Shown: positions 7,560 through 18,586 of the stretch, one piece after another | Position numbering within the stretch: position 1 is the first letter of the stretch | Layout of the letters: every line of letters begins with the position of its first letter | NCBI GenBank assembly: GCA_004551485.1 | Contig: SBLD01000002.1 | Span: 248,001-312,000 of the forward strand | Length of the DNA: 64,000 nt | Source: Billgrantia azerbaijanica | GTDB lineage: Bacteria > Pseudomonadota > Gammaproteobacteria > Pseudomonadales > Halomonadaceae | Reading direction: 5' to 3' | Program-made: the position numbers and the translations under genes | Notes under the pieces: generated by a model | Databases searched by the model: none | The model's input: only the letters and a program-made list of their open reading frames with translations | Told to the model about the DNA's origin: nothing

Positions 7560-8975
7560 TCAGCGGAAGCGCTTGCGTTCGCTGGACGAGGGGATGCCGA
7601 GGGCTTCACGATATTTCGCTACCGTCCGGCGCGCGACGCGGATCCCTTCGTCGGCGAGCAGGTCGACGAGCTTGCTGTCGGAGAGCGGCTTGCGCGGTGG
7701 CTCTTCCTGGATCAGCTTGCGGATGCGCGCGCGGATCGCCGTGCTGGAGTGGGCATCACCGTCGCCTTCGCCGCCCACCTGGCTGGAGAAGAAGAACTTC
7801 AGCTCGAAGACCCCGCGCGGGGTGTGGATGAACTTCTGGGTGGTGACCCGCGAGATGGTCGATTCGTGCATTTCCACCGCCTGGGCGATGTCGGCCAGCA
7901 CCAGCGGCTTCATGGCCTCCTCGCCCTGTTCGAGGAAGTCGATCTGGCGCGCCATGATCTCGCGGCCGACGCGCAGCAGGGTGTCGTTGCGGCTGGCCAG
8001 GCTCTTCATCAGCCAGCGCGCCTCCTGCAGGTGGTCCTTGAGGAACTGGTTGTCCTGGCTCTTGTCCGCGCGGCGGATCAGGGCGGCGTAGTCGGGCTGG
8101 ATGCGCAGCCGCGGCAGCGCCTCGGCGTTGAGCTCGACCCGCCAGCCGTCGCGGGTGTGGCGGGCCACCAGGTCGGGAATGACGTAGTCGCTGCTGACGT
8201 CGGCATAGGCGCTGCCGGGGCGCGGATCCAGCGAGCGGACCAGGGCGATGGCCTCGTCGAGCGCCGCGTCGTCGAGGCCCAGGCGGCGCTTGAGCAGACG
8301 GCGGTCGTCGGCGGCCAGCGCTTCCAGGAACTGGCGCACCAGGCGCCGCGCCTGGGGCAGCAGGGGGGTGTCGCCGGGCAGCGCGGCGAGCTGCAGCATC
8401 AGGCACTCGCGCAGGTCGCGGGCGAAGACGCCGGTGGGCTCGAACTGCTGCAGGCGCAGCAGCACCTGCTCGACCTCGCGGGTCGGCAGGCCGTCGAGCC
8501 CCTGGTGGCGCAGGCCGTCGCGGATCTCCTCGAGCGGCTGGGCCAGGTAGCCGGCGCCGTCCACGGCATCGATCAGGCTCTCGGCGATCTGGTGCTCACG
8601 GGGCAGCAGGTCGGTCATGGCGAGCTGCCAGGCGAGGTGCCCGGCCAGGCTCTGGCCGCTGGCCTGGCGCTCGAAGTCGGGGCCTTCGGCGCCACTCGCG
8701 CCGCTGCCGTGGTCGGGGTAGGTGTCCGACCAGTCGCTGTCCACGGCGAGCTCGCTGGGAATTTCGCTGGACCACTCCTCGTCGGGGGACTCGCTGACGC
8801 TCTGCTCGCCAAAGCCCTCGTCGAGGTCGAGCATGGGGTTGGCTTCCAGCGCCTGCTGGATCTCCTGACGCAGGTCCAGGGTGGAGAGCTGCAGCAGGGC
8901 GATGGCCTGCTGCAGCTGGGGTGTCATGGTCAGCTGGGTGCCGATGCGCAGTTGCAGGGATGCTTTCATGGCCAT
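7560..8975 (-). CDS. rpoN: RNA polymerase sigma-54 factor RpoN
   Basis: RpoN directs RNA polymerase to -24/-12 promoters and needs AAA+ activators. The 471-residue protein has all three regions. Region I is glutamine- and leucine-rich (L-T-P-Q-L-Q-Q-A-I-A-L-L-Q-L-S type, residues ~15-50). An acidic region II lies around residues 50-110. The core-binding and DNA-binding domains end in the RpoN box A-R-R-T-V-A-K-Y-R-E at about 448-457. The start may be ATG 8975 (MAMKAS) or ATG 8969 (MKAS); neither has a clear Shine-Dalgarno sequence. It sits between lptB and hpf, the standard arrangement. Confidence 0.97.
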   Translation of the reverse strand: MAMKASLQLRIGTQLTMTPQLQQAIALLQLSTLDLRQEIQQALEANPMLDLDEGFGEQSVSESPDEEWSSEIPSELAVDSDWSDTYPDHGSGASGAEGPDFERQASGQSLAGHLAWQLAMTDLLPREHQIAESLIDAVDGAGYLAQPLEEIRDGLRHQGLDGLPTREVEQVLLRLQQFEPTGVFARDLRECLMLQLAALPGDTPLLPQARRLVRQFLEALAADDRRLLKRRLGLDDAALDEAIALVRSLDPRPGSAYADVSSDYVIPDLVARHTRDGWRVELNAEALPRLRIQPDYAALIRRADKSQDNQFLKDHLQEARWLMKSLASRNDTLLRVGREIMARQIDFLEQGEEAMKPLVLADIAQAVEMHESTISRVTTQKFIHTPRGVFELKFFFSSQVGGEGDGDAHSSTAIRARIRKLIQEEPPRKPLSDSKLVDLLADEGIRVARRTVAKYREALGIPSSSERKRFR

Positions 8976-9140
8976 GGGGGGCGAATGCTCGTGTCCCGAA
9001 AAGGCTCACCCTAGACCGCTGGTGCAGCACTTGCAAGAGGGGATGACGTCGCCAAAAAGCAACAATCGTGCCATGCGCAATCCCCATGCCGCTGTCAGAC
9101 AAGGAATGCTATATCAGCAGGTTGTGCTGGGGTTGGGGAG

Positions 9141-9866
9141 TCACAGACGGAAGTCGTCGCCCAGATACACCTCGCGTACCCGGTGGTTGGCGAGGATGGC
9201 CTCGGCGTCGCCCCTGGCGATGATCTGGCCGTCGCCGACGATGTAGGCCGTGTCGCAGATGTCGAGCGTCTCGCGCACGTTATGGTCGGTGATCAGGACG
9301 CCGATGTCGCGCGCCTTGAGCTGGCGGATGATGCCCTTGATCTCGTGCACCGAGATGGGGTCGACGCCGGCGAAGGGTTCGTCGAGCAGGATGAAGGCCG
9401 GCTCGGTGGCCAGCGCCCGGGCGATCTCCACGCGCCGGCGCTCGCCGCCGGAGAGGCTCATGCCGAGGTTGCCGCGGATATGGGTGACGTGGAAGTCCTC
9501 GAGCAGCTCCTCGAGGCGGCGCTGGCGGCCGGCGCGATCCAGGTCCCGGCGCGTCTCGAGGATGGCCAGGATGTTGTCGGCCACCGACAGCTTGCGGAAG
9601 ATCGAGGCCTCCTGGGGCAGGTAGCCGATGCCGGCTCGCGCGCGCTCGTGCATGGCCGCCCCCGAGAGGTCGTGGTCGTCGATCGTCACCTGGCCGGCGT
9701 CGGCGCGCACCAGACCGATGATCATGTAGAAGGAGGTGGTCTTGCCGGCGCCGTTGGGCCCGAGCAGGCCGACGATGCTGCCCTGGGCGATGTCGAGGCT
9801 GATGTCCTGCACTACGCGGCGGCGCTTGTAGCTCTTGGCCAGGTGACGGGCGTGAAGGGTCTTCAT
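9141..9866 (-). CDS. lptB: LPS export ABC transporter ATP-binding protein LptB
   Basis: LptB is the cytoplasmic ATPase of the LptB2FGC complex that extracts LPS from the inner membrane. The 241-residue protein has Walker A G-P-N-G-A-G-K-T (residues 36-43), the signature L-S-G-G-E-R-R-R and Walker [13 protein letters not shown] followed by the switch histidine in I-T-D-H-N-V. A frame remains open upstream but is antisense noise within lptA; the ATG at 9866 gives the family start [14 protein letters not shown]. It follows lptA by 5 bases, so translation is likely coupled. Confidence 0.97.
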   Translation of the reverse strand: MKTLHARHLAKSYKRRRVVQDISLDIAQGSIVGLLGPNGAGKTTSFYMIIGLVRADAGQVTIDDHDLSGAAMHERARAGIGYLPQEASIFRKLSVADNILAILETRRDLDRAGRQRRLEELLEDFHVTHIRGNLGMSLSGGERRRVEIARALATEPAFILLDEPFAGVDPISVHEIKGIIRQLKARDIGVLITDHNVRETLDICDTAYIVGDGQIIARGDAEAILANHRVREVYLGDDFRL

Positions 9867-9871
9867 GGCGC

Positions 9872-10390
9872 TCACTGTTCGGGCTGGAGGGTCATGCGCA
9901 CGCGCTGGCGCTCTTCGACCCCTTCGGCCTCGGCGCGGGCCTGGACCACGCGGCGGTCGAGGAAGTACTCCAGGTAGCCGCCGTCGAAGGTGTCGCCTCC
10001 CTGGTGCAGCTCGGCACGGTCGATCAGCTCCACGCGACGCTCGCTCACGTGGTAGCGGATGGTACGCCCCCAGCCGCGCACCACGGGCTCTTCGGGCGAG
10101 GGCTGCTGCTCGATGTAGGCGCGCTCGCCGGTGGCGATCGCCCGGGACAGCTCTCCCTCGGCGTTGCGGTGGATCTCGACGCGCGCGCCGGTGAGATGCA
10201 GGCTGCCCTGGCGGATGTTGACGTCGCCGGTATAGACGGCGGTGCCGGCCCGTTCGTCGAGTTCGAGCCGGTCGGCCTCCACTTCGATGGGGGCGCTGGC
10301 ATCGCCTTCCAGGGCCATGACGGGAGCGCTGGCCAGGGCCAGGCCGCCGAGGGCCAGGACCAGCAGGGACAGGCGGGCGGTTCGCATCAT
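9872..10390 (-). CDS. lptA: LPS transport periplasmic protein LptA
   Basis: LptA forms the periplasmic bridge that carries LPS from LptC to LptD. The 172-residue precursor has a signal peptide (residues 1-26, hydrophobic core [16 protein letters not shown] ending A-L-E) followed by the OstA beta-jellyroll fold. Recognisable segments are [12 protein letters not shown] and [12 protein letters not shown]. The start overlaps the end of lptC by 4 bases. An adjacent second ATG (10387) could also be used. Confidence 0.95.
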   Translation of the reverse strand: MMRTARLSLLVLALGGLALASAPVMALEGDASAPIEVEADRLELDERAGTAVYTGDVNIRQGSLHLTGARVEIHRNAEGELSRAIATGERAYIEQQPSPEEPVVRGWGRTIRYHVSERRVELIDRAELHQGGDTFDGGYLEYFLDRRVVQARAEAEGVEERQRVRMTLQPEQ

Positions 10391-10998
10391 GGCGGGGACT
10401 CCTCGCGGGTGGCGGATGGGCGACGGTGATCCTCGGGGGGGTGGTGGCCGCGCACATTGTCGGTCAAGCGGGCGCGATTGTCATGGAGCCAGGCATCGAA
10501 GCGCTCGCCGCGCATGCGCTGTGGGGGCTGCTCGAGGGTGGCCGGAGTCTCGCTCCAGGCGTGGCCGGTCTCGGCATCGTAGTGCAGCTCCTCGGTGTCG
10601 AGCTGCCAGCGCTCCTGCGGGGCAATCAGGCGTGCGTCGCCGCTGAGCGTGAGCGGGTTGCCGCCGGGGCCGAGACGGCCCAGGTCGGCGCTTGCCACCC
10701 AGTGGCGGCCGTCGTTGTCGATCAGCTCGGCGCGCGGGGCGTCGAGGCGGGTCACGTCGTCGTGCGGCGTGTGCGACAGTCGCGGGGTGGCGAGGCGCTG
10801 GTGAGGTTCCCCCGTGGCGTCGAAACGCGTCACACGGGCCTCTTCCAGGTAGTAGTCCGGCTCGCCCGCCGTGTCGCGGGGCACCGGCCCGGGCGTCGGC
10901 GCCTCGCGGGGATCGAGCCACACCAGCACCCCGCCCAGGACGAGCAGGAGCAGCAGCAGCCATAGCCGGAACGTGGGGCGTGGCAGCGACACCGCCAT
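10387..10998 (-). CDS. lptC: LPS export protein LptC
   Basis: LptC is the bitopic inner-membrane protein that receives LPS from LptB2FG and passes it to LptA. The 203-residue protein starts with a short basic segment and one transmembrane helix (about residues 12-28, [10 protein letters not shown] region) followed by a periplasmic OstA-like domain. That domain includes [12 protein letters not shown] and L-T-L-S-G-D-A-R-L. The start at 10998 lies 4 bases after the kdsC stop. The sequence is divergent as is usual for LptC, so the call rests partly on position. Confidence 0.93.
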   Translation of the reverse strand: MAVSLPRPTFRLWLLLLLLVLGGVLVWLDPREAPTPGPVPRDTAGEPDYYLEEARVTRFDATGEPHQRLATPRLSHTPHDDVTRLDAPRAELIDNDGRHWVASADLGRLGPGGNPLTLSGDARLIAPQERWQLDTEELHYDAETGHAWSETPATLEQPPQRMRGERFDAWLHDNRARLTDNVRGHHPPEDHRRPSATREESPP

Positions 10999-11002
10999 GT
11001 CG

Positions 11003-11560
11003 TCAGAGCTGGGCGTGGAGGAAGGTGTCGACCAGGGCGTCGCGGTGGCCCTGGGCGTCCAGCAGGGCGTCGCAGATGTCGCGCACCGCGCCGTGGCCGC
11101 CCTGGCGCTCGGTGATCCAGTCGGCCCGGGCGCGCACGTAGGCCGGTGCGCCGGGCACGCTGATGCCGACGCCGGCACGCTGGATGGCGGCGAGGTCGGG
11201 CAGGTCGTCGCCGCAGTAGGCCGCCTGCTCGAGCGTGAAGGCCTGGCGGCGGCACAGTTCGCGGAGTGTTGCCAGCTTGTCGCGACAGCCCTGGAAGACA
11301 TGGTCGATGCCCAGCGCGGCGGCGCGATGGCTCACCATGGGGGAGTCGCGGCCGGTGAGCAGCGCGACCTGCAGTCCGGCGCGGCGCACCAGCTGCAGGC
11401 CGAGGCCGTCCTGGGTGTGGAACGCCTTGATCTCCACGCCGTCGGCCTGGAAGTAGAGGCGGCCGTCGGTGAGCACGCCATCCACGTCCAGGGCGAGCAG
11501 GCGCACCTGGCGCAGGCGCTCGACGAGGCGCGGATCCAGGGTCGGGGTTACCAGGGTCAT
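11003..11560 (-). CDS. kdsC: 3-deoxy-D-manno-octulosonate 8-phosphate phosphatase KdsC
   Basis: KdsC removes phosphate from Kdo-8-P to give Kdo for the LPS inner core. The 185-residue protein is a minimal HAD phosphatase without a cap domain. Motif I is L-D-V-D-G-V-L-T-D-G with Asp25 and Asp27; motif II is L-L-T-G-R; motif IV is Y-C-G-D-D-L-P-D. The length is typical for the tetrameric KdsC family. It lies between kdsD and lptC, so two steps of Kdo supply are encoded with the LPS export genes. Confidence 0.96.
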   Translation of the reverse strand: MTLVTPTLDPRLVERLRQVRLLALDVDGVLTDGRLYFQADGVEIKAFHTQDGLGLQLVRRAGLQVALLTGRDSPMVSHRAAALGIDHVFQGCRDKLATLRELCRRQAFTLEQAAYCGDDLPDLAAIQRAGVGISVPGAPAYVRARADWITERQGGHGAVRDICDALLDAQGHRDALVDTFLHAQL

Positions 11561-11582
11561 GGGGTCTCCTTGGTGTCAGGGG

Positions 11583-12578
11583 TCAGATCACGCCGCTGGT
11601 CAGCAGATCGTGCATGTGCAGGGCGCCGACCGGGCGGCCCGCGTCGTCCACCACGGCGAGCGCGGTGATGCGGTTGTCCTCCATGACGCGCACCGCCTCG
11701 GCGGCCAGCACGTCGGGGGCGATGCGCTTGCCGGGGCGGGTCATGACGTCGTCGACCTTGAGGCCGCTGAGGTCGCTGTAGTGGTCGAGGGTGCGGCGCA
11801 GGTCGCCATCGGTGTAGACGCCGGCGAGCCGGCCGTCGGCGTCGATCACGCAGGTGAAGCCGAGCCCCTGGCGGGTGATCTCGAGCAGGGCATCGCGCAG
11901 CGGGCTGCCCAGTGGCACCCGTGGCAGCCGCTCGCCCTCGTGCATCAGGTCGCGCACCCGCAGCAGCAGCCGCTTGCCCAGGCTGCCGCCGGGGTGGGAG
12001 CGCGCGAAGTCCTCGGCGGTGAAGCCGCGCGCCTCGAGCAGTGCCACCGCCAGGGCATCGCCGAGGGCCAGGGAGGCCGTGGTGGAGGCCGTGGGCGCCA
12101 GGTCGAGGGGGCAGGCTTCGCGCGCGACGCCGGCATCGAGGTGGGCGTCGGCATGGCGGGCGAGCGTCGAGTCGGGGCGCCCGGTCATGCTGATCAGCGG
12201 CGTGCCCAGGCGCTTGAGCAGCGGCAGCAGCGCCGTCACCTCGGCGGTCTCGCCGGAGTTGGAGAGCGCCAGTACCACGTCGCCCGGCGTGATCATGCCG
12301 AGATCGCCATGGCTCGCCTCGCCGGGGTGGACGAAAAAGGCCGGGGTGCCGGTGCTGGCCAGGGTGGCGGCGATCTTGCCGGCGATGTGACCGGACTTGC
12401 CCATGCCGGTGACCACCACGCGCCCCCGGCAGGCGAGCACCAGCTCGCAGGCGCGGTCGAAGTGGTCGTCGAGCCGTGCGCCGAGGGCGGCGATGGCCTG
12501 CTGCTCCACCTCCAGGGTGCGGCGTGCGCTGTCGCGCAGGGGCGTGGCGTGGGAGGGGCGGGAAGTGTCGGTGGTCAT
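11583..12578 (-). CDS. kdsD: Arabinose-5-phosphate isomerase KdsD
   Basis: KdsD interconverts ribulose-5-phosphate and arabinose-5-phosphate, the first committed precursor of Kdo. The 331-residue protein has an N-terminal SIS domain (residues ~40-175, with V-T-G-M-G-K-S-G-H-I and L-A-L-S-N-S-G-E-T) and a C-terminal CBS pair (~205-331, with G-V-Y-T-D-G-D-L-R-R). The frame remains open far upstream, but the ATG at 12578 gives the normal length. Order yrbG-kdsD-kdsC-lptC is as in E. coli. Confidence 0.96.
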   Translation of the reverse strand: MTTDTSRPSHATPLRDSARRTLEVEQQAIAALGARLDDHFDRACELVLACRGRVVVTGMGKSGHIAGKIAATLASTGTPAFFVHPGEASHGDLGMITPGDVVLALSNSGETAEVTALLPLLKRLGTPLISMTGRPDSTLARHADAHLDAGVAREACPLDLAPTASTTASLALGDALAVALLEARGFTAEDFARSHPGGSLGKRLLLRVRDLMHEGERLPRVPLGSPLRDALLEITRQGLGFTCVIDADGRLAGVYTDGDLRRTLDHYSDLSGLKVDDVMTRPGKRIAPDVLAAEAVRVMEDNRITALAVVDDAGRPVGALHMHDLLTSGVI

Positions 12579-12610
12579 GGCCAGGATTGTTGCCTGTCGC
12601 GGGGTTTCAC

Positions 12611-13561
12611 TCAAGGGGCGGTGCCGCTCAGGGCGAGCCAGCCCAGGTAGAGCAGGTAACTCGTGGCGAAGGCGCCGCCGGCGAGGCGTCCGATGCGGCC
12701 GCGACGCTGCCACAGCAGCAGGGCGCCGAGCACGAGTGTCAGGGCCAGCATCACCGGGTAGTCGCGCCCCGCGGCCGCCGGGTCGCTGGCGCCGGGGGCG
12801 AGCAGGGCGGGAATCGGCAGCACGGCCAGCATGTTGAAGAGGTTGGAGCCGATGACATTGCCGATCACCAGGCCGTGCTGGCGCTTGAGCGCGCTGGCAA
12901 GGCAGGCGGCGAGCTCCGGCAGGCTGGTGCCGATGGCCACCACGGTCAGGCCGATCACCAGTTCGCTGACACCGAAGCCGCGGGCGAGTTCGCTGGCGCC
13001 CCATACCAGGGCGCGTGAGCTGGCCATCATGATCGCCAGCGTGGTTACCAGCCACACCAGCGCCTGGCCGAGCGGCATGCCGGGAATGGCGTCGCTGCTT
13101 TCCGACTCTGGCGAGTCGGCGCGCACCAGCCACCACAGGCTGAAGGCCAGCAGCAGCACCAGTAGCAGGCCATCGATGCGGTCGAGATGGCCGTTGGCCA
13201 GGGTGTAGCCGGCAAGCCCCGTGGCCCCGAGCAGCAGCGGCAGCTCGCGACGTACCATGGAGAAGGGCACGGGCACCGGCACCGCCAGGGCGGTGATGCC
13301 GAGTACCAGGGCGATGTTGGCGATGTTGGAGCCCAGGGCGTTGCCCACGGCGATGTCGGGGGTGCCGTCCACGGCGGCCATGATCGAGACGACGATTTCC
13401 GGGGCCGAAGTGCCCAAGGCGACCACCGTCATGCCCACCAGCAGGGTGCTGACACCGGCACGGAAGGCCGTGGCCGCGGCGGCACCGACGAAGCGGTCGG
13501 CGCTCCAGAGCAGGCCGACGAGGCCGGCGAGAACCAGAAAGAGGGGCAGCAACATGGGCAA
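12611..13561 (-). CDS. yrbG: Calcium/sodium antiporter family protein YrbG
   Basis: This 316-residue integral membrane protein of the CaCA exchanger family probably exchanges Na+ or K+ for Ca2+ across the inner membrane. It has the two characteristic alpha repeats, G-M-T-V-V-A-L-G-T-S-A-P-E (about residues 43-55) and G-L-T-V-V-A-I-G-T-S-L-P-E in the second half, each followed by a G-x-x-x-G-S-N-I/L-x-N motif. About ten hydrophobic segments are visible. It is the first gene of the minus-strand yrb operon and is divergent from mlaF. Confidence 0.93.
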   Translation of the reverse strand: MPMLLPLFLVLAGLVGLLWSADRFVGAAAATAFRAGVSTLLVGMTVVALGTSAPEIVVSIMAAVDGTPDIAVGNALGSNIANIALVLGITALAVPVPVPFSMVRRELPLLLGATGLAGYTLANGHLDRIDGLLLVLLLAFSLWWLVRADSPESESSDAIPGMPLGQALVWLVTTLAIMMASSRALVWGASELARGFGVSELVIGLTVVAIGTSLPELAACLASALKRQHGLVIGNVIGSNLFNMLAVLPIPALLAPGASDPAAAGRDYPVMLALTLVLGALLLWQRRGRIGRLAGGAFATSYLLYLGWLALSGTAP

Positions 13562-13590
13562 GCGCTAATGGTGTCCGGGACGGGGCGCCC

Positions 13591-13619
13591 ATTAAACGTG
13601 TTGAATTCACCGGGTGCAA
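13591..13619 (-). promoter_or_regulatory. Candidate sigma-70 promoter for the yrbG-kdsD-lpt operon
   Basis: On the minus strand TTGCAC (13614-13619), a 17-base spacer and TTTAAT (13591-13596) lie about 30 bases ahead of yrbG. Spacing is ideal, the -10 matches five of six bases and the -35 is weak. The same 126-base gap must also hold the mlaF promoter; a GATAAT at 13662-13667 on the plus strand is a possible -10 for it without a convincing -35. Confidence 0.4.
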
Positions 13620-13687
13620 GCCCGGGCTGGCGCCGGCACCGTGGGTTAAGATACGATGTTCGATAATTTTTCTCCGGATCCTGGCCG

Positions 13688-14500
13688 ATGAGCGACTCCC
13701 CCCTGGTGGTGGTTAAGGACCTGCACTTCTCCCGCGGCGAGATGGAGATCTTCCGCGGCGTCGACCTGTGCATCCCGCGCGGCAAGATCACCGCCGTCAT
13801 GGGGCCCAGCGGCACCGGCAAGACCACGCTTCTCAAGCTGATCGGCGGCCAGCTCGTTCCCGATGCGGGGCAGGTGCTGATCGACGGTGCGGACGTCCAT
13901 GCGCTGTCGCGCAAGGCGCTGTTCGCGCTGCGTCGGCGCATGGGCATGCTGTTCCAGAGCGGGGCGCTCTTCTCGGATCTCGACGTCTACGAGAATGTCG
14001 CCTTCCCGCTGCGGGTGCACACCAACCTGCCCGAGGCGATGATCCGCGACGTGGCGCTGATGAAGCTCGAGGCCGTGGGGCTGCGTGGCGCACGCAAGCT
14101 GATGCCCGCGGAGCTCTCCGGCGGCATGGCGCGGCGTGTGGCCCTGGCCCGGGCCATCGCCCTGGATCCGGAACTGATCCTCTACGACGAGCCCTTCGTC
14201 GGCCAGGACCCGATCTCGATGGGGGTGCTGGTGCAGCTGATCAAGCGGCTCAACGAGGCGCTGGGGCTCACCGCCATCGTGGTCTCCCACGACATCAAGG
14301 AGACGCTCTCCATCGCCGACTACGTCTACGTGATCGCCGACGGCGAGGTGATGGCGCACGGTACCCCGGCCACCCTCGACGTCGACGACGACCCGCGGGT
14401 CAGCCAGTTCGTGCATGGCGAGCCCGACGGTCCCGTGCCATTCCATTATCCGGCGGTGGATTTCCTCACCGACATCCTCGCCGCGGGGGAGGGGCGATGA
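13688..14500 (+). CDS. mlaF: Phospholipid ABC transporter ATP-binding protein MlaF
   Basis: MlaF is the ATPase of the MlaFEDB complex, which moves phospholipids between the inner membrane and periplasmic MlaC to keep outer-membrane asymmetry. The 270-residue protein has Walker A G-P-S-G-T-G-K-T (residues 39-46), signature L-S-G-G-M-A-R-R and Walker [13 protein letters not shown]. Its stop overlaps the mlaE start by ATGA. It heads the five-gene mlaFEDCB cluster. Confidence 0.97.
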   Translation: MSDSPLVVVKDLHFSRGEMEIFRGVDLCIPRGKITAVMGPSGTGKTTLLKLIGGQLVPDAGQVLIDGADVHALSRKALFALRRRMGMLFQSGALFSDLDVYENVAFPLRVHTNLPEAMIRDVALMKLEAVGLRGARKLMPAELSGGMARRVALARAIALDPELILYDEPFVGQDPISMGVLVQLIKRLNEALGLTAIVVSHDIKETLSIADYVYVIADGEVMAHGTPATLDVDDDPRVSQFVHGEPDGPVPFHYPAVDFLTDILAAGEGR

Positions 14501-15279
14501 TCGCGCGCCTGCAGCAACTGGGCCGGCGCGGCTGCGACGGCCTCGAGACCCTGGGGCGGGCCGGGGTCTTCCTGGCGCTGTCGTCGTTCGGGGTGCCGTC
14601 GCGCGAAGGGTGGCACCTGTGGCTGCGCCAGATGCACTTCGTCGGCGTGCTGTCGCTCGCCATCGTGCTGGTCTCGGGACTGTTCATCGGCATGGTGCTG
14701 GCCCTGCAGGGCTACACCATCCTGGTCGATTTCGGCGCCGAGCAGGCGCTCGGCCAGATGGTGGCGCTGTCGCTGCTGCGTGAGCTCTCGCCGGTGGTGG
14801 CCGCCCTGCTCTTCGCCGGGCGGGCCGGCTCGGCGCTGACCGCCGAGATCGGGCTGATGAAGGCCACCGAGCAGCTCACCAGCATGGAGATGATCGGCGT
14901 CGACCCGCTGCGGCGGGTGGTGGCGCCACGGCTGTGGGCCGGCTTCGTCGCCCTGCCGCTGCTCACCGTGGGCTTCAGCGTGGTGGGCATCGTCGGCGGC
15001 TACCTGGTCGGCGTGGAGTGGCTGGGTGTCTTCGACGGCTCGTACTGGGCCAACATGCAGGCCAGCGTCGACTTCCTCGATGACGTCGTCAACGGCATGG
15101 TCAAGAGCCTCGTCTTCGCGCTGGTGGTGACCTGGATCGCGGTGTTCCAGGGCTACGACCTGATTCCCACCTCGGAGGGCATCTCGCGGGCCACCACGCG
15201 TACCGTGGTCTACTCCTCGCTGGTGGTGCTCGGCCTGGATTTCGTGCTTACTGCCATGATGTTTGGCGGCCTTTCCTGA
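14497..15279 (+). CDS. mlaE: Phospholipid ABC transporter permease MlaE
   Basis: MlaE is the inner-membrane permease of the Mla system. The 260-residue protein has five to six hydrophobic segments. It carries the conserved permease stretch [19 protein letters not shown] (about residues 93-111) and E-x-x-x-M-x-x-T-E-Q, which contacts MlaF. The ATG at 14497 overlaps the mlaF stop. The same frame is open further upstream, but that part lies inside mlaF. Confidence 0.97.
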   Translation: MIARLQQLGRRGCDGLETLGRAGVFLALSSFGVPSREGWHLWLRQMHFVGVLSLAIVLVSGLFIGMVLALQGYTILVDFGAEQALGQMVALSLLRELSPVVAALLFAGRAGSALTAEIGLMKATEQLTSMEMIGVDPLRRVVAPRLWAGFVALPLLTVGFSVVGIVGGYLVGVEWLGVFDGSYWANMQASVDFLDDVVNGMVKSLVFALVVTWIAVFQGYDLIPTSEGISRATTRTVVYSSLVVLGLDFVLTAMMFGGLS

Positions 15280-15334
15280 GGCCGGAAGGCAGATCGTTGA
15301 ATGGAGACTTGGCGTTGATGGTCGGAGAATCGGG

Positions 15335-15799
15335 ATGAAGCGCAGCAAGACGATGGAACTGGGGGTCGGGATCTTCATGCTGGCCGGCATCCTGGGGCTC
15401 GTGTTCCTGGGACTGCAGGTCAGTGGCCTGACCTTCAGCGCGCCGGGCGACACCTTCCGCCTCGAGGCCAATTTCGCCAACGTCGGCAGTCTCAAGCCGC
15501 GGGCGCGGGTGACCATGGCCGGCGTGACGGTGGGGCGAGTCACCGAGATCGAGCTGGACACCGAGTGGTACGATGCCCGGGTGGTCCTCGAGCTCGATGC
15601 CGAACTCGAGGGCCAGCTGCCGCGGGACAGCACCGCTGCCATCCTTACCGCGGGCCTGCTCGGCGAGCAGTACATTGGTCTCTCGGTGGGGGCCGATCCC
15701 GAGACCCTGACCCACGGCGACACCATCCGCGACACCCAGTCGGCGGTGGTACTGGAGGAGCTCATCCAGCAGTTCGTGTCCAACATGGCCACCAACTGA
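15335..15799 (+). CDS. mlaD: Phospholipid-binding MCE protein MlaD
   Basis: MlaD is a single-pass membrane protein whose periplasmic MCE domain forms a hexameric ring around the lipid path. The 154-residue protein starts M-K-R-S-K-T-M-E-L-G-V-G with a transmembrane helix at about residues 9-28, followed by the MCE domain (about 39-117). The start at 15335 is preceded by GGAG and a short spacer. The frame is open back to 15263, but those codons have no family resemblance. The 55-base gap from mlaE is the largest between mlaF and mlaD. Confidence 0.95.
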   Translation: MKRSKTMELGVGIFMLAGILGLVFLGLQVSGLTFSAPGDTFRLEANFANVGSLKPRARVTMAGVTVGRVTEIELDTEWYDARVVLELDAELEGQLPRDSTAAILTAGLLGEQYIGLSVGADPETLTHGDTIRDTQSAVVLEELIQQFVSNMATN

Positions 15800-15852
15800 G
15801 CTCTCGAAGCCTGCCGACCTTTTTCCCCCGTTACTCGCGTTGAGGACACGAC

Positions 15853-16515
15853 ATGACCCTGATGCCTGCCTTTTCCGCTCCCCTCCGTTGGCTGTGGCTG
15901 GCGCTCGGCCTGCTGCTGCTCGCCCTGCCGGTCCAGGCCGCACCGGAGCGCAGCCCCGAACAGGTGATCCGTAACAGCGTCGACGGGCTGATGCGCCAGA
16001 TCGAGGGGCGGCGGGACTACTTCGCCGACAACCTGGACGAGCTCGAGACGCTGGTCGACGAGAGCCTCGCCGATGTCGCCGACTTCCGCTACATCGGCGC
16101 CAGTGTGATGGGGCGCTACTTCCGCAACGCCACCCCGCAGCAGCGCTCGCGGTTCGTTGATACCTTCCGCCAGACGCTGATCGATACTTATGCCAAGGGC
16201 CTGGTGACCTTCGACTACCATGAGCTGCGTGTGCTCGACGACCAGCAGCCCCGGCGCTACGAGGATCAGGCCAGCGTGTCCATGGAGGTGGTCGCCACCG
16301 ACGGCACGGTCTATCCGGTGAGCTATACGCTGCGCCTCTCGGACGGCCAGTGGCGGGTGGTCAACGTCATCGTCAACGGCATCAACCTGGGGCTGACGTT
16401 CCGCAACCAGTTCGACCAGGCGATGCGCGAGCATGACCGCGAGTACGATGCCGTGATCGATGCCTGGGCGCCGGAGCTGGACGTCGAGGAACTGGAGGAG
16501 GGCGGCAACGCATGA
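15853..16515 (+). CDS. mlaC: Periplasmic phospholipid shuttle MlaC
   Basis: MlaC carries phospholipid across the periplasm between MlaA-OmpC at the outer membrane and the MlaFEDB complex. The 220-residue precursor has a signal peptide (residues ~1-30, W-L-A-L-G-L-L-L-L-A-L-P-V-Q-A-A) and the Ttg2D-type domain with Y-F-A-D-N, G-R-Y-F-R-N-A-T and L-I-D-T-Y-A-K-G-L segments. The stop overlaps the mlaB start by 4 bases. Confidence 0.95.
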   Translation: MTLMPAFSAPLRWLWLALGLLLLALPVQAAPERSPEQVIRNSVDGLMRQIEGRRDYFADNLDELETLVDESLADVADFRYIGASVMGRYFRNATPQQRSRFVDTFRQTLIDTYAKGLVTFDYHELRVLDDQQPRRYEDQASVSMEVVATDGTVYPVSYTLRLSDGQWRVVNVIVNGINLGLTFRNQFDQAMREHDREYDAVIDAWAPELDVEELEEGGNA

Positions 16516-16847
16516 GCCGCCTGCTCGACTGGGACGGCGTGTGCCTCGAGGCGGGCGCCGAAGGGCTCACCGTGAGCGGCAACGTGGATTTCGAGGTGGC
16601 GGCGCGGTTGGCCGAATGCGGCAGCACCTGGCTGGCGGGCCAGTCCGCCGACGCCCCGGTGACGCTTGACCTGACCGGCGTCGACCGGGTGAGCAGCGCG
16701 GCCCTGAGCGTGCTGCTGGAGTGGACGCGCCGTGCCCGCGCCACCGGCATCACCATTCGCCAGGTGCGCCTCTCCGCGGCGCTCGCTCGCCTGACCCATG
16801 TGGCGGGGCTGGATGCCCTGCTGCCGGTGGTGCGCGAATCGGCGTGA
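16512..16847 (+). CDS. mlaB: STAS-domain protein MlaB
   Basis: MlaB is the small cytoplasmic STAS protein that binds and stabilises the MlaF ATPase. The 111-residue protein consists of one STAS fold with a hydrophobic strand and the V-D-R-V-S-S-A-A-L-S-V-L-L segment, where the conserved serine region would sit (about residue 60). The start overlaps the mlaC stop (ATGA). MlaB sequences are poorly conserved, so position adds much of the confidence. Confidence 0.92.
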   Translation: MSRLLDWDGVCLEAGAEGLTVSGNVDFEVAARLAECGSTWLAGQSADAPVTLDLTGVDRVSSAALSVLLEWTRRARATGITIRQVRLSAALARLTHVAGLDALLPVVRESA

Positions 16848-17000
16848 CATCGACTATCGCCGTTCCCGCCGGCATCGCCAAGCGCGGTGCTTTTCATTAC
16901 CATGTAGCCAGTTTCCCTGACCGCGACGAGCCCGCTTCCCGGCGGCGCGTCAGCGTCCACTTCCCGTATTACAGGCCCAAGCACAGGAGTTCCGGTTTCC

Positions 17001-18546
<1,546 letters not shown>

Positions 18547-18586
18547 GCGGCTTTCCCCTACGGTATTCCCGAGCACAGGCGAACTC

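Noticed and set aside
7476-9014. A long open frame on the plus strand opposite rpoN (and similar ones opposite murD, murC, mlaE and lpoA)
   Set aside because: High GC content leaves few stop codons on the opposite strand. The predicted proteins are low-complexity (Gln/Gly/Ala/Arg-rich), have no family features, and lie fully antisense to well-recognised genes.
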